Source: CAYUNA01 sp047629355 (GTDB lineage: Bacteria; Bacteroidota; Bacteroidia; Chitinophagales; Saprospiraceae). From it: a DNA stretch of 17,927 nt. The notes below the pieces were generated by a model. The model had not been told where the DNA came from. It saw only the letters and a program-made list of their open reading frames with translations, and made no database searches. Shown piece after piece: positions 1-7,833 of the stretch (within the stretch, counting starts at the first letter, position 1; every line of letters begins with the position of its first letter). Position numbers and translations under genes: made by a program. Location: NCBI GenBank assembly GCA_047629355.1, contig JBLHWU010000137.1, positions 1 to 17,927 of the forward strand, read 5' to 3'.

Positions 1-104
1 AATTCAAAAAATCGTTGCATAGCCTTCGTTACGGAACTATTTTTTGTGTTTTTTAGAAGGGAAAAGGACAAGCATAATGGCCCAAGTTATTGAATCGTTT
101 TTAC
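1..104 (-). mobile_element. MITE-like element family A, copy 1 (cut by window start)
   Basis: This is the reverse complement of 6625-6728, identical at 103 of 104 bases (one C/T difference). The element end (GTAAAAACGATT read on the minus strand) lies at 104 and is followed by TAA at 105-107. Read in element orientation that is the same TTA that flanks copy 2. About 55 bp of the other end should lie before base 1. It carries no transposase; a short reading frame running out of it to about 226 looks incidental. Confidence 0.85.
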
Positions 105-118
105 TAATATCTATAAAT

Positions 119-146
119 TCTTCCAGATTTTTTGAAACCTGGAAAG
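119..146 (-). terminator. Hairpin downstream of the asparagine-synthase-like gene
   Basis: TTCCAG (121-126) pairs with CTGGAA (139-144) around an AT-rich loop, about 50 bp past the stop of the minus-strand gene ending at 196. A second, weaker hairpin (CCACGGTT / AACTGTGG) lies at about 163-180. No strong T-tract follows, so the terminator role is inferred from position. The arm resembles the hairpin at 17043-17080. Confidence 0.4.
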
Positions 147-195
147 ATTCGACCTTTTCAACCCACGGTTTGAACTGTGGAGAATTCAGAAACAT

Positions 196-2013
196 TTACT
201 TCTTTCTTCCCAAAACCTGCTTATGATAAACTATCAAAGTTGCGATATAATACACCCTTGCGAGTAGGTCATAATCACTCATTTTGAAAGTCGATTTATT
301 CAAAAATCGCTTTACATAATTTTCCAATTTGAATGATTTGATAAAGGAATCTTGTGCTTTTAAATCATCTCTCAATAACATTCGGACTTTCGCGCCCAAT
401 GCCCCATTAAATAATTGATGAAGCGTTTCAGATACCGCTTTTGCTCGGTAAAAAACCAAATCATTGAGTTTGTCACGGAAGGCCTGACGCAAAACATATT
501 TGTAAATAATTCGACTCGTTTTACCGAATCGAGATCGACCTTTCATGGCTTTTGTTGCTAAATCAAAAGGAATGGAAGAAGAATATTCTGCCAGTTTTTT
601 ATCATAAAACGGCATGGCGATATACGTATTATTCACTCGCGCAACATCCTGTAAATAACGCATATCAAAAGTGTATTGCTCTTGCCATTTCAATTCAACC
701 AATTTATTATACAAAGCTCTTGGTGTTTCAATTTTATCCAAATCAAAGTCAAAATGCTTCTGGAATTGATTGTAATAATCGGTTGGGATGCCCTTTTTAG
801 CCATTTCTTCTTTATCCAATTTGAGGTAAAATTTTTGGACGTATTTCTTTAAATCAAAAATGTGTGTAGCTTTGTAAAGATTACCTAAAATCATTCCGCC
901 CTTTTTGTGCCAACCTAATTTTTCCATCAAAAACCGAGCAGTTTTTGCGGCAGGTTGCGCCAAATATTTCATCCACCAAGCCTTTTGAAATTTCAAAAGA
1001 TTGAACGCTAATTTGTCCACTTCATTCAAAGCAGGCGTATGCAATCGAGTATCTTGACCTGCATAAAACATTTGGTCAGGTGTGCCATCAAAATTGCCAA
1101 AAATCCACATTCCAAAATATGGATTATTCATCTTCAAAATGCGCTCTTCAAAGTTTTTGACATTCTCAATATCATTGGCATCAACCTCTTTTATTTCATT
1201 ATTAATAGTCAAATATTGAGCAATGCTTTGCGCATAAACGGTCTCATCTTGATTTGTATCTTTCACTCGAAAAGAGAGCGTATTTATATTTTTTCGTTCT
1301 TCCAAATCATCTAAAGCGACCAACATGGCGATGGAATCTAAACCACCGGAAAGGAAGACTTGATTATCTTTACAGATATATCCTTGATGTGCTTTTTGAG
1401 TTTCCTTCCGCAGTTTTTGGAAGTTTTCTTCTGGGCTTAAATCATTGTCCTTTTGGGCTAGTTTAATTGTTTCAAAATTAATTTCAGCTATGTCTAATTT
1501 AAAATCAAAAGTCAAACATTGTCCCATTTTCACTTCTTCAATTTCTTCATAAATCGTAAATCCATTTAATAAATAATTGGAATACAAAAGCTGTCCAATC
1601 GCCTCTTTATTATAAGTTACATTATCTCTTTTTCTGGCGACGTCATGCATGATTGACCCAATGATTAATCCATTTTCGGTTTGAGTGAAATAACCTGTTT
1701 TTACACCTGAAACATCTCTCAATAGGTGAACTTGAGCATCCCTTTTATCAATTGCGAACATGAAATAATTACCATTAAAAATCTTAGAGATTTCTTTTAC
1801 ATCAAGGTCGTTCAATTTTGCGAGTTTGTGACAAATTATGGTCTCTTTATCTTTACTTAAATTCGTGTCAATCAGAAATAAAAATCGTTGGTTTTCGAAA
1901 AAATAATCAATAGAATCTATTTCATAATGAAGATATATTGAGCCTTTTTTTGAGTAAATTATCATATTTTCAGGAGACCATTTTTTGTTTTGTATTTGTA
2001 TTTGTATATTCAT
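196..2013 (-). CDS. Asparagine-synthase-like ATP-dependent amidotransferase/ligase lacking the glutaminase Cys
   Basis: This 605-residue protein has the two-domain plan and length of AsnB. Residues 1-190 resemble a class II glutaminase fold (GNYFMFAIDKRD, then LLRDVSGVKTGYF near 97-109). The protein begins MNIQ, not MCGI, so the nucleophilic Cys2 is missing and glutamine hydrolysis in this chain is unlikely. Residues 219-227 (VFLSGGLDS) are the PP-loop that binds ATP in the synthetase domain. The C-terminal region has the family pattern PFYDKKL, then YKYVLRQAF, then YRAKA. The usual GADELFGGY motif is replaced by AGQDTRLH, so the substrate is probably not aspartate. It is the last gene of the pseudaminate run, 98 bp after pseI. 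I infer that it amidates or otherwise modifies a sugar or glycan, as C. jejuni PseA does for acetamidino-pseudaminate, but the two proteins are not shown to be orthologous. A housekeeping asparagine synthetase is less likely. Confidence 0.8.
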   Translation of the reverse strand: MNIQIQIQNKKWSPENMIIYSKKGSIYLHYEIDSIDYFFENQRFLFLIDTNLSKDKETIICHKLAKLNDLDVKEISKIFNGNYFMFAIDKRDAQVHLLRDVSGVKTGYFTQTENGLIIGSIMHDVARKRDNVTYNKEAIGQLLYSNYLLNGFTIYEEIEEVKMGQCLTFDFKLDIAEINFETIKLAQKDNDLSPEENFQKLRKETQKAHQGYICKDNQVFLSGGLDSIAMLVALDDLEERKNINTLSFRVKDTNQDETVYAQSIAQYLTINNEIKEVDANDIENVKNFEERILKMNNPYFGMWIFGNFDGTPDQMFYAGQDTRLHTPALNEVDKLAFNLLKFQKAWWMKYLAQPAAKTARFLMEKLGWHKKGGMILGNLYKATHIFDLKKYVQKFYLKLDKEEMAKKGIPTDYYNQFQKHFDFDLDKIETPRALYNKLVELKWQEQYTFDMRYLQDVARVNNTYIAMPFYDKKLAEYSSSIPFDLATKAMKGRSRFGKTSRIIYKYVLRQAFRDKLNDLVFYRAKAVSETLHQLFNGALGAKVRMLLRDDLKAQDSFIKSFKLENYVKRFLNKSTFKMSDYDLLARVYYIATLIVYHKQVLGRKK

Positions 2014-2111
2014 TAGGTAATTATTTTTGATAAGGAATTGAGATTAATAGTTTCATCCTCGATTTAAGTAGTAGGCAGTTTTAAAATACTCCAACCACTC
2101 AATCAAATGAG

Positions 2112-3155
2112 TTAAACCAGTGCCCAAGTTAACGGCGTACCCGCTTTAATGGTCGAATTGGCTTTTTTCCCAATCAATGTTTCAAAATATTTAGGCGCTA
2201 ACCCTTTCCCTGGTCGGATGACTCTCAAATTTTCAGCATTGAAAAACTCGCCAGGTTTTACATCTTTTACGACATAAACGGAACGCTTGAATTGTTTGCT
2301 ATTTTTTTCCACTTTCTGAATGCCATATTTTACTTTTCCAAGTGCTTGAGCAGCTCTTTCAGATTCAATACACAATGATTTCAATTCATGAGGTTCCAAA
2401 GAAAAAGCGCTATCCACACCACCATCTGCACGGCTCAAAGTGAAGTGTTTTTCGATAACACATGCGCCTAAAGCAACCGCCGCAATCGAAGCGCCAATGC
2501 CCATCGTATGGTCAGAAAGTCCTACCAAAGTATCTTCAAACATATTCGCCAAATGCGGAATCGTCATTAAATTACAAGTGTCAGGGGAAGCAGGATAAGT
2601 ACTTGTACACTTCAACAAAATCAACTCTTCACATCCATTCTCTCGCAAAACTCGAACGGCCTCATCGATGTCTGCCAAAGTCGCCACACCTGTTGACATG
2701 ATAACGGGTTTGCCCGTTTGGGCGACTTTTTTTAATAAAGGATGGTCAGTATTTTCAAAAGAAGCGATTTTGTAAGCAGGCACATCCAATGTCTCCAAAA
2801 AATCGACTGCTGAAGCATCAAAAGGAGAACTAAAAGCGACCATTCCATGCTCTTGAGCACGATCAAAAATTGCTTTATGCCATTCCCATGGAGTGTGCGC
2901 TTTTTGATAGAGTTCGTACAATTCTTGCCCTTCCCAAAGGGAGTTTTTATCTTGAATAGTCAATGCACCTTTTACGGTCATAGTGTCTGCTGTGTAAGTT
3001 TGAAGTTTCAAAGCATCAGCACCAGCAGCCGCAGCCGCATCGACGATTTCTAAAGCTCTTTCTAGCGATTGATTATGATTGCCAGACATCTCTGCGATGA
3101 TGAATGGTTTTTGATTATTTCCAATTGATTTATTGCCTATTTTGATATCTTTCAT
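2112..3155 (-). CDS. pseI: Pseudaminic acid synthase (NeuB family)
   Basis: The enzyme condenses phosphoenolpyruvate with 2,4-diacetamido-2,4,6-trideoxy-L-altrose to give pseudaminic acid in the cytoplasm. The chosen start gives 347 residues, typical of the family. Residues 1-250 form the NeuB TIM barrel: AEMSGNHNQS at 21-30, LKCTSTYP at 181-188, LSDHT at 213-217 and EKHF at 235-238. Residues 288-347 form the SAF (antifreeze-like) domain with RPGKGLAP. An in-frame ATG 28 codons upstream (3239) exists, but the added residues are not conserved in character and the NeuB fold begins at MKDIKIG, so I use 3155. NeuB-family enzymes for sialic or legionaminic acid look similar. The neighbouring pseB, pseC, pseGH and pseF make the pseudaminate assignment strong. 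Confidence 0.93.
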   Translation of the reverse strand: MKDIKIGNKSIGNNQKPFIIAEMSGNHNQSLERALEIVDAAAAAGADALKLQTYTADTMTVKGALTIQDKNSLWEGQELYELYQKAHTPWEWHKAIFDRAQEHGMVAFSSPFDASAVDFLETLDVPAYKIASFENTDHPLLKKVAQTGKPVIMSTGVATLADIDEAVRVLRENGCEELILLKCTSTYPASPDTCNLMTIPHLANMFEDTLVGLSDHTMGIGASIAAVALGACVIEKHFTLSRADGGVDSAFSLEPHELKSLCIESERAAQALGKVKYGIQKVEKNSKQFKRSVYVVKDVKPGEFFNAENLRVIRPGKGLAPKYFETLIGKKANSTIKAGTPLTWALV

Positions 3156-3251
3156 GATTATTTTTATTGAACGAAGTGGAGATTTTTTATTAAAAAAAAT
3201 GCTTTCAATCCACCGAATAAACGGTAGGCTACCTATCACATCTTCCTTCCG

Positions 3252-4694
3252 TTAGTGTGATGAATAAACGAAAGTATTACTAACAGTTCCTGCTTCTTTT
3301 TTCTTAAAACCTAAGCGTGTGAAAGTTTTATTAGAGGCAATATTTTCTTTTTTGACATAACCGATAATTGGCTGTGTCAATTCACTATCTTTTTGAATGC
3401 GTTCGATGCCTTTTTCGAGTAAATAAGTCCCAAAACCTCTTCCTCTAAATTTGGAGGCAACTGAATAACTCAAAACGGTTTGTTCTTCCAAATCAAATCG
3501 AATCTGCCCGACAGGAATACCTTTGAATTCTAAAATATATAGATAACATTGCGCAGAGAATATCTTATTCGAGAACCATTCTTTATGCTCTTTTAGAGAG
3601 ATAGTTTTTTGAGAAAATGATTGTTTTCTAGTTTGGGTATCATTGACCCAATTGAAAAAGGTCATCATATCACCTATGTGCGCTCGGCGAATTTTATAAT
3701 GTAGTTTTTTTTCCAATTCTCTAAATATATTCATCAGTCTCTCTGCACTTTTTCCGTCTAATTCTCCTATTTGTTTCTTAAGGGCTAAAGCGCGCTTATC
3801 GGGGGATATTATCGCTATTTTTTTGAATTCAAAAGCCATTTGGCTTCTAATTAAATAATTGAATAAACCTACTTGGTTATCTGCCGTTTGATAGAGATAT
3901 AATTCACCACCAATGGATAGATATTCAATAGCAATAGTACTTGGAGAAGTAATTGCCAAGGAGCAAAGCCGCATAACATCAATCATTCGAGTTGCACAAA
4001 TATTTTCTAAAATGGTTACTTGTAAGGTGCTTTTTGAAATAAAATTTTCTAATTCTGCACGATATTTATACGCGCCGCCGATGACAACATAACATTGTTT
4101 GGTGCGACTTGCTGCTTCTAATCTTCGTAAAACCTGAACCGTATCATTTTTTGGGTCAGCGCCGCCGAGACATACAAAAGCAATTGGATGTGCATTCGGT
4201 TGGAAGCGATTTTGAGCAGCTTTTAGAAAAGGTTTTCGCAATAAAACAAAATCCAACCCCAGGTAAAACTTAGTATAATCTTCCGCCGAATATTGTTCTT
4301 TTTGAATACCTCCTGAATGGTTAATTATCGCATCCGCTAAAAAATGTTTGTCATGAATGTCATCAATACAAACCATTTGACAACCACTTTTTTTTATGAT
4401 TTTTTGATATTCCGTATCGAAATGATACCCATCCAACACGACAATTTCTTTACTGGTCAAATGTTCTTTACACAAATGTTTCGCTTCTTCAAGAATCGAA
4501 TCTGATTTTGGTAATTCAATCAATCCGTCAGCATATCCTTTGATTTGAGATAAAAGATTTTTAGGCGGGTTTTGAATTGCAAAATGACATTCAAAATGGG
4601 GCTTTAACATTCTCGCAAGTGCCAAAGAACGGATAATATGTCCAAGCCCCATTTTATTATTTCCATCACACCGAAACAAGATTCTTGTATTCAT
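3252..4694 (-). CDS. pseG-pseH: Fused PseG UDP-sugar hydrolase and PseH N-acetyltransferase
   Basis: The protein has 480 residues with two domains. Residues 1-330 match PseG, a GT-B-like hydrolase that removes UDP from UDP-2,4-diacetamido-2,4,6-trideoxy-L-altrose. MGLGH at 15-19 carries the expected catalytic His, and SPSTIAIEYLSIGG near 250-263 is the nucleotide-binding stretch. Residues 331-480 are a GNAT domain like PseH, which acetylates the 4-amino group; RGRGFG at 417-422 is the acetyl-CoA loop, followed by NIASNKTFTRLGF. PseH acts just before PseG, so the fusion joins consecutive steps. The two proteins are separate in Campylobacter and Helicobacter, but I recall similar fusions in other bacteria. 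It overlaps the end of pseF by 29 bases and lies 96 bp before the pseI start, consistent with one operon. Confidence 0.92.
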   Translation of the reverse strand: MNTRILFRCDGNNKMGLGHIIRSLALARMLKPHFECHFAIQNPPKNLLSQIKGYADGLIELPKSDSILEEAKHLCKEHLTSKEIVVLDGYHFDTEYQKIIKKSGCQMVCIDDIHDKHFLADAIINHSGGIQKEQYSAEDYTKFYLGLDFVLLRKPFLKAAQNRFQPNAHPIAFVCLGGADPKNDTVQVLRRLEAASRTKQCYVVIGGAYKYRAELENFISKSTLQVTILENICATRMIDVMRLCSLAITSPSTIAIEYLSIGGELYLYQTADNQVGLFNYLIRSQMAFEFKKIAIISPDKRALALKKQIGELDGKSAERLMNIFRELEKKLHYKIRRAHIGDMMTFFNWVNDTQTRKQSFSQKTISLKEHKEWFSNKIFSAQCYLYILEFKGIPVGQIRFDLEEQTVLSYSVASKFRGRGFGTYLLEKGIERIQKDSELTQPIIGYVKKENIASNKTFTRLGFKKKEAGTVSNTFVYSSH

Positions 4695-5382
4695 TTTTAT
4701 TTAATATTAGTTGATATTTTAATTCAGCGAGTTGCCAATCTGATTCTATATCAATGTCTTGAACTTCCATTGAATTGATGACGATTGCGCCTGTATTGTC
4801 TGTGAAAAGTGTTTTGTTTTTGAATAATCGAGCGGAATTAAACCAGTAAAATTGACCGCAATCATGATAACAAGATTCTAAATCTTGTGATCGAGTATTT
4901 TTGTGTTTTGACGCAATCATATTTAATTTATCGTTCTGAATTTTGAAGGCTCTTTGAATCGGATAATCAAATTCAACAACTGGAATTACAGCGTCTAAAT
5001 TTTCTGTTTTCAATTTGTCATAAGCCTCTTCTAAATTCGAAACATGAATCAAAGGAGCGGTTGGATAAATGCAACAAGCATATTCAAAAAAGACCCCTTT
5101 TGCTTTATAAAACATCAATACTTCTAATAAAACATCCGCCGTTGTTGCATGGTCAGAAGCATTTTTTTTGCTTCTTAAAATTGGAACGTGAGCTCCATAT
5201 TGTTCGGCTATTGCCGCGATTTCATCATCATCTGTACTCACCATTACTTCATCAAAAAGGTCAGAACCAAGTGCTTTTTCAATTGCATAGGCAATTATGG
5301 GCTTACCCATAAACTCCCGAATATTCTTTCTTGGAATTCTTTTGCTTCCACCGCGTGCGGGGATAATTGCTAGACGTCTCAT
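4666..5382 (-). CDS. pseF: CMP-pseudaminic acid synthetase (cytidylyltransferase)
   Basis: It transfers CMP from CTP to pseudaminic acid, making the activated donor for glycosyltransferases. The 238 residues are normal for this family. ARGGSKRIPRKN at 9-20 is the nucleotide-binding signature of CMP-nonulosonate synthetases, and VMVSTDDDEIA at 46-56 carries acidic residues typical of the fold. The N-terminal MRRLAIIPARGG fixes the start. The gene overlaps pseC by 80 bases at its 5' end and the pseG-pseH gene by 29 bases at its 3' end, so the genes are probably co-translated. A CMP-legionaminate or CMP-Neu5Ac synthetase would look alike; the neighbours decide the call. Confidence 0.93.
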   Translation of the reverse strand: MRRLAIIPARGGSKRIPRKNIREFMGKPIIAYAIEKALGSDLFDEVMVSTDDDEIAAIAEQYGAHVPILRSKKNASDHATTADVLLEVLMFYKAKGVFFEYACCIYPTAPLIHVSNLEEAYDKLKTENLDAVIPVVEFDYPIQRAFKIQNDKLNMIASKHKNTRSQDLESCYHDCGQFYWFNSARLFKNKTLFTDNTGAIVINSMEVQDIDIESDWQLAELKYQLILNKNEYKNLVSV

Positions 5383-6529
5383 GATAAAAATTTTTTATTT
5401 GTTCGATTACAAAATTTTGTTCAGAGAAAAGTAAAGAAGGATACATTGGTAAACTAAGGCATCTTTCATAGTAGGCTTCAGCGTGTGGTAATATTCCTTT
5501 TTGCCAGCCTAAGTTTTTATAAAATGGCATTAAATGAACAGGAATGTAATGCACTTGTGCGTGGATGCCTACGGATTTTAAATATTGGTAGAGGGCTTTT
5601 CTTTGACTCGTTTGAATCACATACAAGTGGTAAGCATGGTTGATATCTTCTGTTGGAATAATTTTTTCAAGAGAAGAAAAGCGGAATGCTTCATCATAGA
5701 CTTTTGCAATTTCCAATCTTCTTTCGATACCTTTTTTTGCTCGGCTTAATTGAGAAAGTCCTAAAGCACAATTCAAATCAGATAAACGATAATTGTAACC
5801 CAACATTTGCATTTCGTAATACCAACCTCCATGATTTTCAAAAAGTAAATCTTGATTCTTAGTAATACCATGCATGCGCAAGAGCAATAATTTCTCGTAT
5901 AATTCTCGATTGTTCGTTGTAATCATTCCACCCTCGCCACAGGCAATATGCTTGACAGGGTGGAAGGAAAAAATTCCTAAATCTGCGTAAGCTCCGTTTC
6001 CGCAATTTTGCTTAACTCCTTTGCTGTCAATGAATGAGCCGCCTGGTGCATGACATGCATCTTCGATAATCCAAAGTCCATGCTCATCTGCCAAATTTCG
6101 GAAAGCTTCCATGTCAATAGGGTAACCCGCGAAATCGACTGGAATGATACCTGCGAAAGTCCCTTTTGGATGAGTTTCAATTAAGTCGCGAACTTTTTCA
6201 ATGTCCAATAATGCCGTTTCAGGATCAATATCTGCGAAGGCCGTTTCTGCACCGCAATAATGAACACAATTAGAAGAAGCTGCGAATGTAATTGGTGTTG
6301 TAATGACTTTTTGACCTGCTTTCAAATCAAGAGCCAAAGCAGCCAAATGAAGGGCAGCCGTTCCATTTGAAACGGTCACTGCATATTTTGAACCAATGTA
6401 TTTTGCAAATTCATTTTCAAAAGCCCCAACCGTTGGTCCCTGTGTCAACCAGTCTGATTGTAAGGTCTTAATTACTGCCTGAATGTCTTCTTGAGTAATG
6501 TGCTGGCGACTGTATGGAATATTGTGCAT
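5303..6529 (-). CDS. pseC: UDP-4-amino-4,6-dideoxy-L-AltNAc transaminase
   Basis: This is a PLP-dependent DegT/DnrJ/EryC1-type aminotransferase that aminates C4 of the PseB product, with glutamate as the usual donor. MHNIPYSRQHITQEDIQAVI is a typical PseC N-terminus, so I start at 6529 (408 residues). NGTAAL at 55-60 binds the cofactor phosphate, EDACHAPG at 156-163 carries the Asp that contacts the pyridine nitrogen, and FSFHPVKH has the Schiff-base Lys193. The reading frame is open for 52 more codons upstream into the family-A element (ATG at 6685); that leader looks accidental. The last 26 codons run into pseF, an unusually long overlap of 80 bases. A repeat-filled gap of 254 bp separates it from pseB. 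Confidence 0.93.
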   Translation of the reverse strand: MHNIPYSRQHITQEDIQAVIKTLQSDWLTQGPTVGAFENEFAKYIGSKYAVTVSNGTAALHLAALALDLKAGQKVITTPITFAASSNCVHYCGAETAFADIDPETALLDIEKVRDLIETHPKGTFAGIIPVDFAGYPIDMEAFRNLADEHGLWIIEDACHAPGGSFIDSKGVKQNCGNGAYADLGIFSFHPVKHIACGEGGMITTNNRELYEKLLLLRMHGITKNQDLLFENHGGWYYEMQMLGYNYRLSDLNCALGLSQLSRAKKGIERRLEIAKVYDEAFRFSSLEKIIPTEDINHAYHLYVIQTSQRKALYQYLKSVGIHAQVHYIPVHLMPFYKNLGWQKGILPHAEAYYERCLSLPMYPSLLFSEQNFVIEQIKNFYHETSSNYPRTRWKQKNSKKEYSGVYG

Positions 6530-6573
6530 TTGCTTTATTTTTTTTGTTTTAAAAAAGTAGGTAGCTGATTTTA

Positions 6574-6615
6574 GTAACGTTGAAATACTAAGTCCGCCAT
6601 TTAGCAACATTTGTT
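6574..6615. mobile_element. Lone terminal fragment resembling MITE family E
   Basis: Starting after a TTA at 6571-6573, this stretch (GTAACGTTGAAATACTAAGT, then CCGCCA and CAACATTT) matches the family-E terminus read from 15122 leftward at roughly 34 of 41 positions by eye. The partner end is not visible: the sequence runs into family A at 6622. It is therefore either a decayed remnant or a hybrid element whose other end is the family-A terminus at 6783. Confidence 0.6.
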
Positions 6616-6624
6616 TAGGTCTTA

Positions 6625-6783
6625 GTAAAAACGATTCAATAACTTGGGCCATTATGCTTGTCCTTTTCCCTTCTGAAAAACACAAAAAATAGTTCCGTAA
6701 CGAAGGCTATGCAACGATTTTTTGAATTCTTTAGAAGAAAAAATTACGGCGCATTATGGTCCAACTTATTAAATCGTTTTTAC
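6625..6783 (+). mobile_element. MITE-like element family A, copy 2, inserted at the pseB stop codon
   Basis: This 159 bp imperfect fold-back element has termini GTAAAAACGATTCAATAA and its inverted partner TTATTAAATCGTTTTTAC, with similarity running about 55 bp inward. It is flanked by TTA at 6622-6624 and TTA at 6784-6786, consistent with a 3 bp target duplication. The right-hand TTA is the complement of the pseB stop codon TAA. It encodes no transposase. Copy 1 at the window start is in the opposite orientation. Confidence 0.85.
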
Positions 6784-7833
6784 TTAGTTAAGGGACATTA
6801 CTAATTTTCGAACTTTAAAATCAGCATCAACATGCTTTACAATCAGACCTCTCAAATCATCGACCGTCAACCAATCTGTATTGTCACCAGAATTGTAACT
6901 AAAACCGAGTGGTACTTTTTTCCCGTTATAATGCTGGACGAAGTGGTTTAGGTTTATACCTGTATAAGCCAGATTATTTGGACAAATCACGAAGTAATCT
7001 TTCAATTCAAGGGTATAAAAAGAATCGGATGGCGTAATCATTTCCTCATGTAATTTTTCCCCTGGGCGAATACCCACGATTTTTTGAGTACAATAAGGAC
7101 AAACTGCCGTCGCTACATCTTGGATTCTGTAAGAAGGTAATTTAGGAATGAAAATCTCACCACCGATTGAATTTTCAATTGCGAACAAAACCATTTCTAC
7201 TGCAGCCTCTAAAGAAATATTAAATCGAGTCATTTCAGCGTGGGTGATTGGTAATTCGCCCTCTTTTCGTTTTTTCATAAAGAATGGAATTACAGAGCCT
7301 CTTGAACCAATTACATTTCCGTATCGAACAACTGAAAAACGTAAATCTCGATCTCCTTTCGCATTATTCGCTGCTACAAAAAGTTTATCTGAGCATAACT
7401 TTGTCGCACCATATAAATTAACCGGCGCGGCAGCTTTATCAGTTGAAAGAGCAACTACACAATTTACATTATTTGTCATTGCTGCATCTACGATATTTTG
7501 AGCACCCAATACATTTGTTTTAATACACTCGAAAGGATTGTATTCTGCCGCAGGCACTTGTTTCATCGCCGCCGCATGTACAATGATATCAATATTCTCG
7601 CTAGCTCTTCTTAATCTTTCACCGTCTCTTACATTACCAATAAAATAACGCATAGCAGGATATTCAGCAGGGGAAAATTGTTGTTGCATTTCGAATTGTT
7701 TTAACTCATCTCGTGAGTAAACAATCAATTTTTTTACTTTTGGAAAGCGGGTTAAAACCGTTTGGATGAACATTTTTCCGAAAGAGCCAGTGCCACCTGT
7801 TACTATGATTGATTTGTGATTTAAGTCTAACAT
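6784..7833 (-). CDS. pseB: UDP-N-acetylglucosamine 4,6-dehydratase (5-inverting)
   Basis: This is the first committed enzyme of pseudaminic acid synthesis. It converts UDP-GlcNAc to UDP-2-acetamido-2,6-dideoxy-L-arabino-hex-4-ulose using bound NADP in the cytoplasm. The 349 residues form an extended short-chain dehydrogenase/reductase. TGGTGSFG at 12-19 is the Rossmann loop, TDK at 131-133 and YGATK (Tyr141, Lys145) supply the catalytic residues, matching the Asp132/Lys133/Tyr141 pattern of H. pylori FlaA1. IVGIRPGEKLHEEMI is the substrate-binding C-terminal signature. It is the promoter-proximal gene of the minus-strand run, with more than 1.1 kb of gene-free DNA upstream. Its stop codon coincides with the target duplication of the family-A element, so the original C-terminus may have been preserved by chance. 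Confidence 0.94.
   Translation of the reverse strand: MLDLNHKSIIVTGGTGSFGKMFIQTVLTRFPKVKKLIVYSRDELKQFEMQQQFSPAEYPAMRYFIGNVRDGERLRRASENIDIIVHAAAMKQVPAAEYNPFECIKTNVLGAQNIVDAAMTNNVNCVVALSTDKAAAPVNLYGATKLCSDKLFVAANNAKGDRDLRFSVVRYGNVIGSRGSVIPFFMKKRKEGELPITHAEMTRFNISLEAAVEMVLFAIENSIGGEIFIPKLPSYRIQDVATAVCPYCTQKIVGIRPGEKLHEEMITPSDSFYTLELKDYFVICPNNLAYTGINLNHFVQHYNGKKVPLGFSYNSGDNTDWLTVDDLRGLIVKHVDADFKVRKLVMSLN

Noticed and set aside
44..226. 60-residue plus-strand reading frame at the window start
   Set aside because: It begins inside the family-A element and runs antisense into the end of the asparagine-synthase-like gene. The same peptide start recurs in copy 2, so it is repeat sequence rather than a gene.
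3156..3239. Extended N-terminus of PseI (28 extra residues)
   Set aside because: The added segment is not NeuB-like, and the family N-terminus starts at MKDIKIG.
7148..7501. 117-residue plus-strand frame opposite pseB
   Set aside because: It is antisense to a well-supported enzyme gene and has low-complexity composition typical of a shadow frame.
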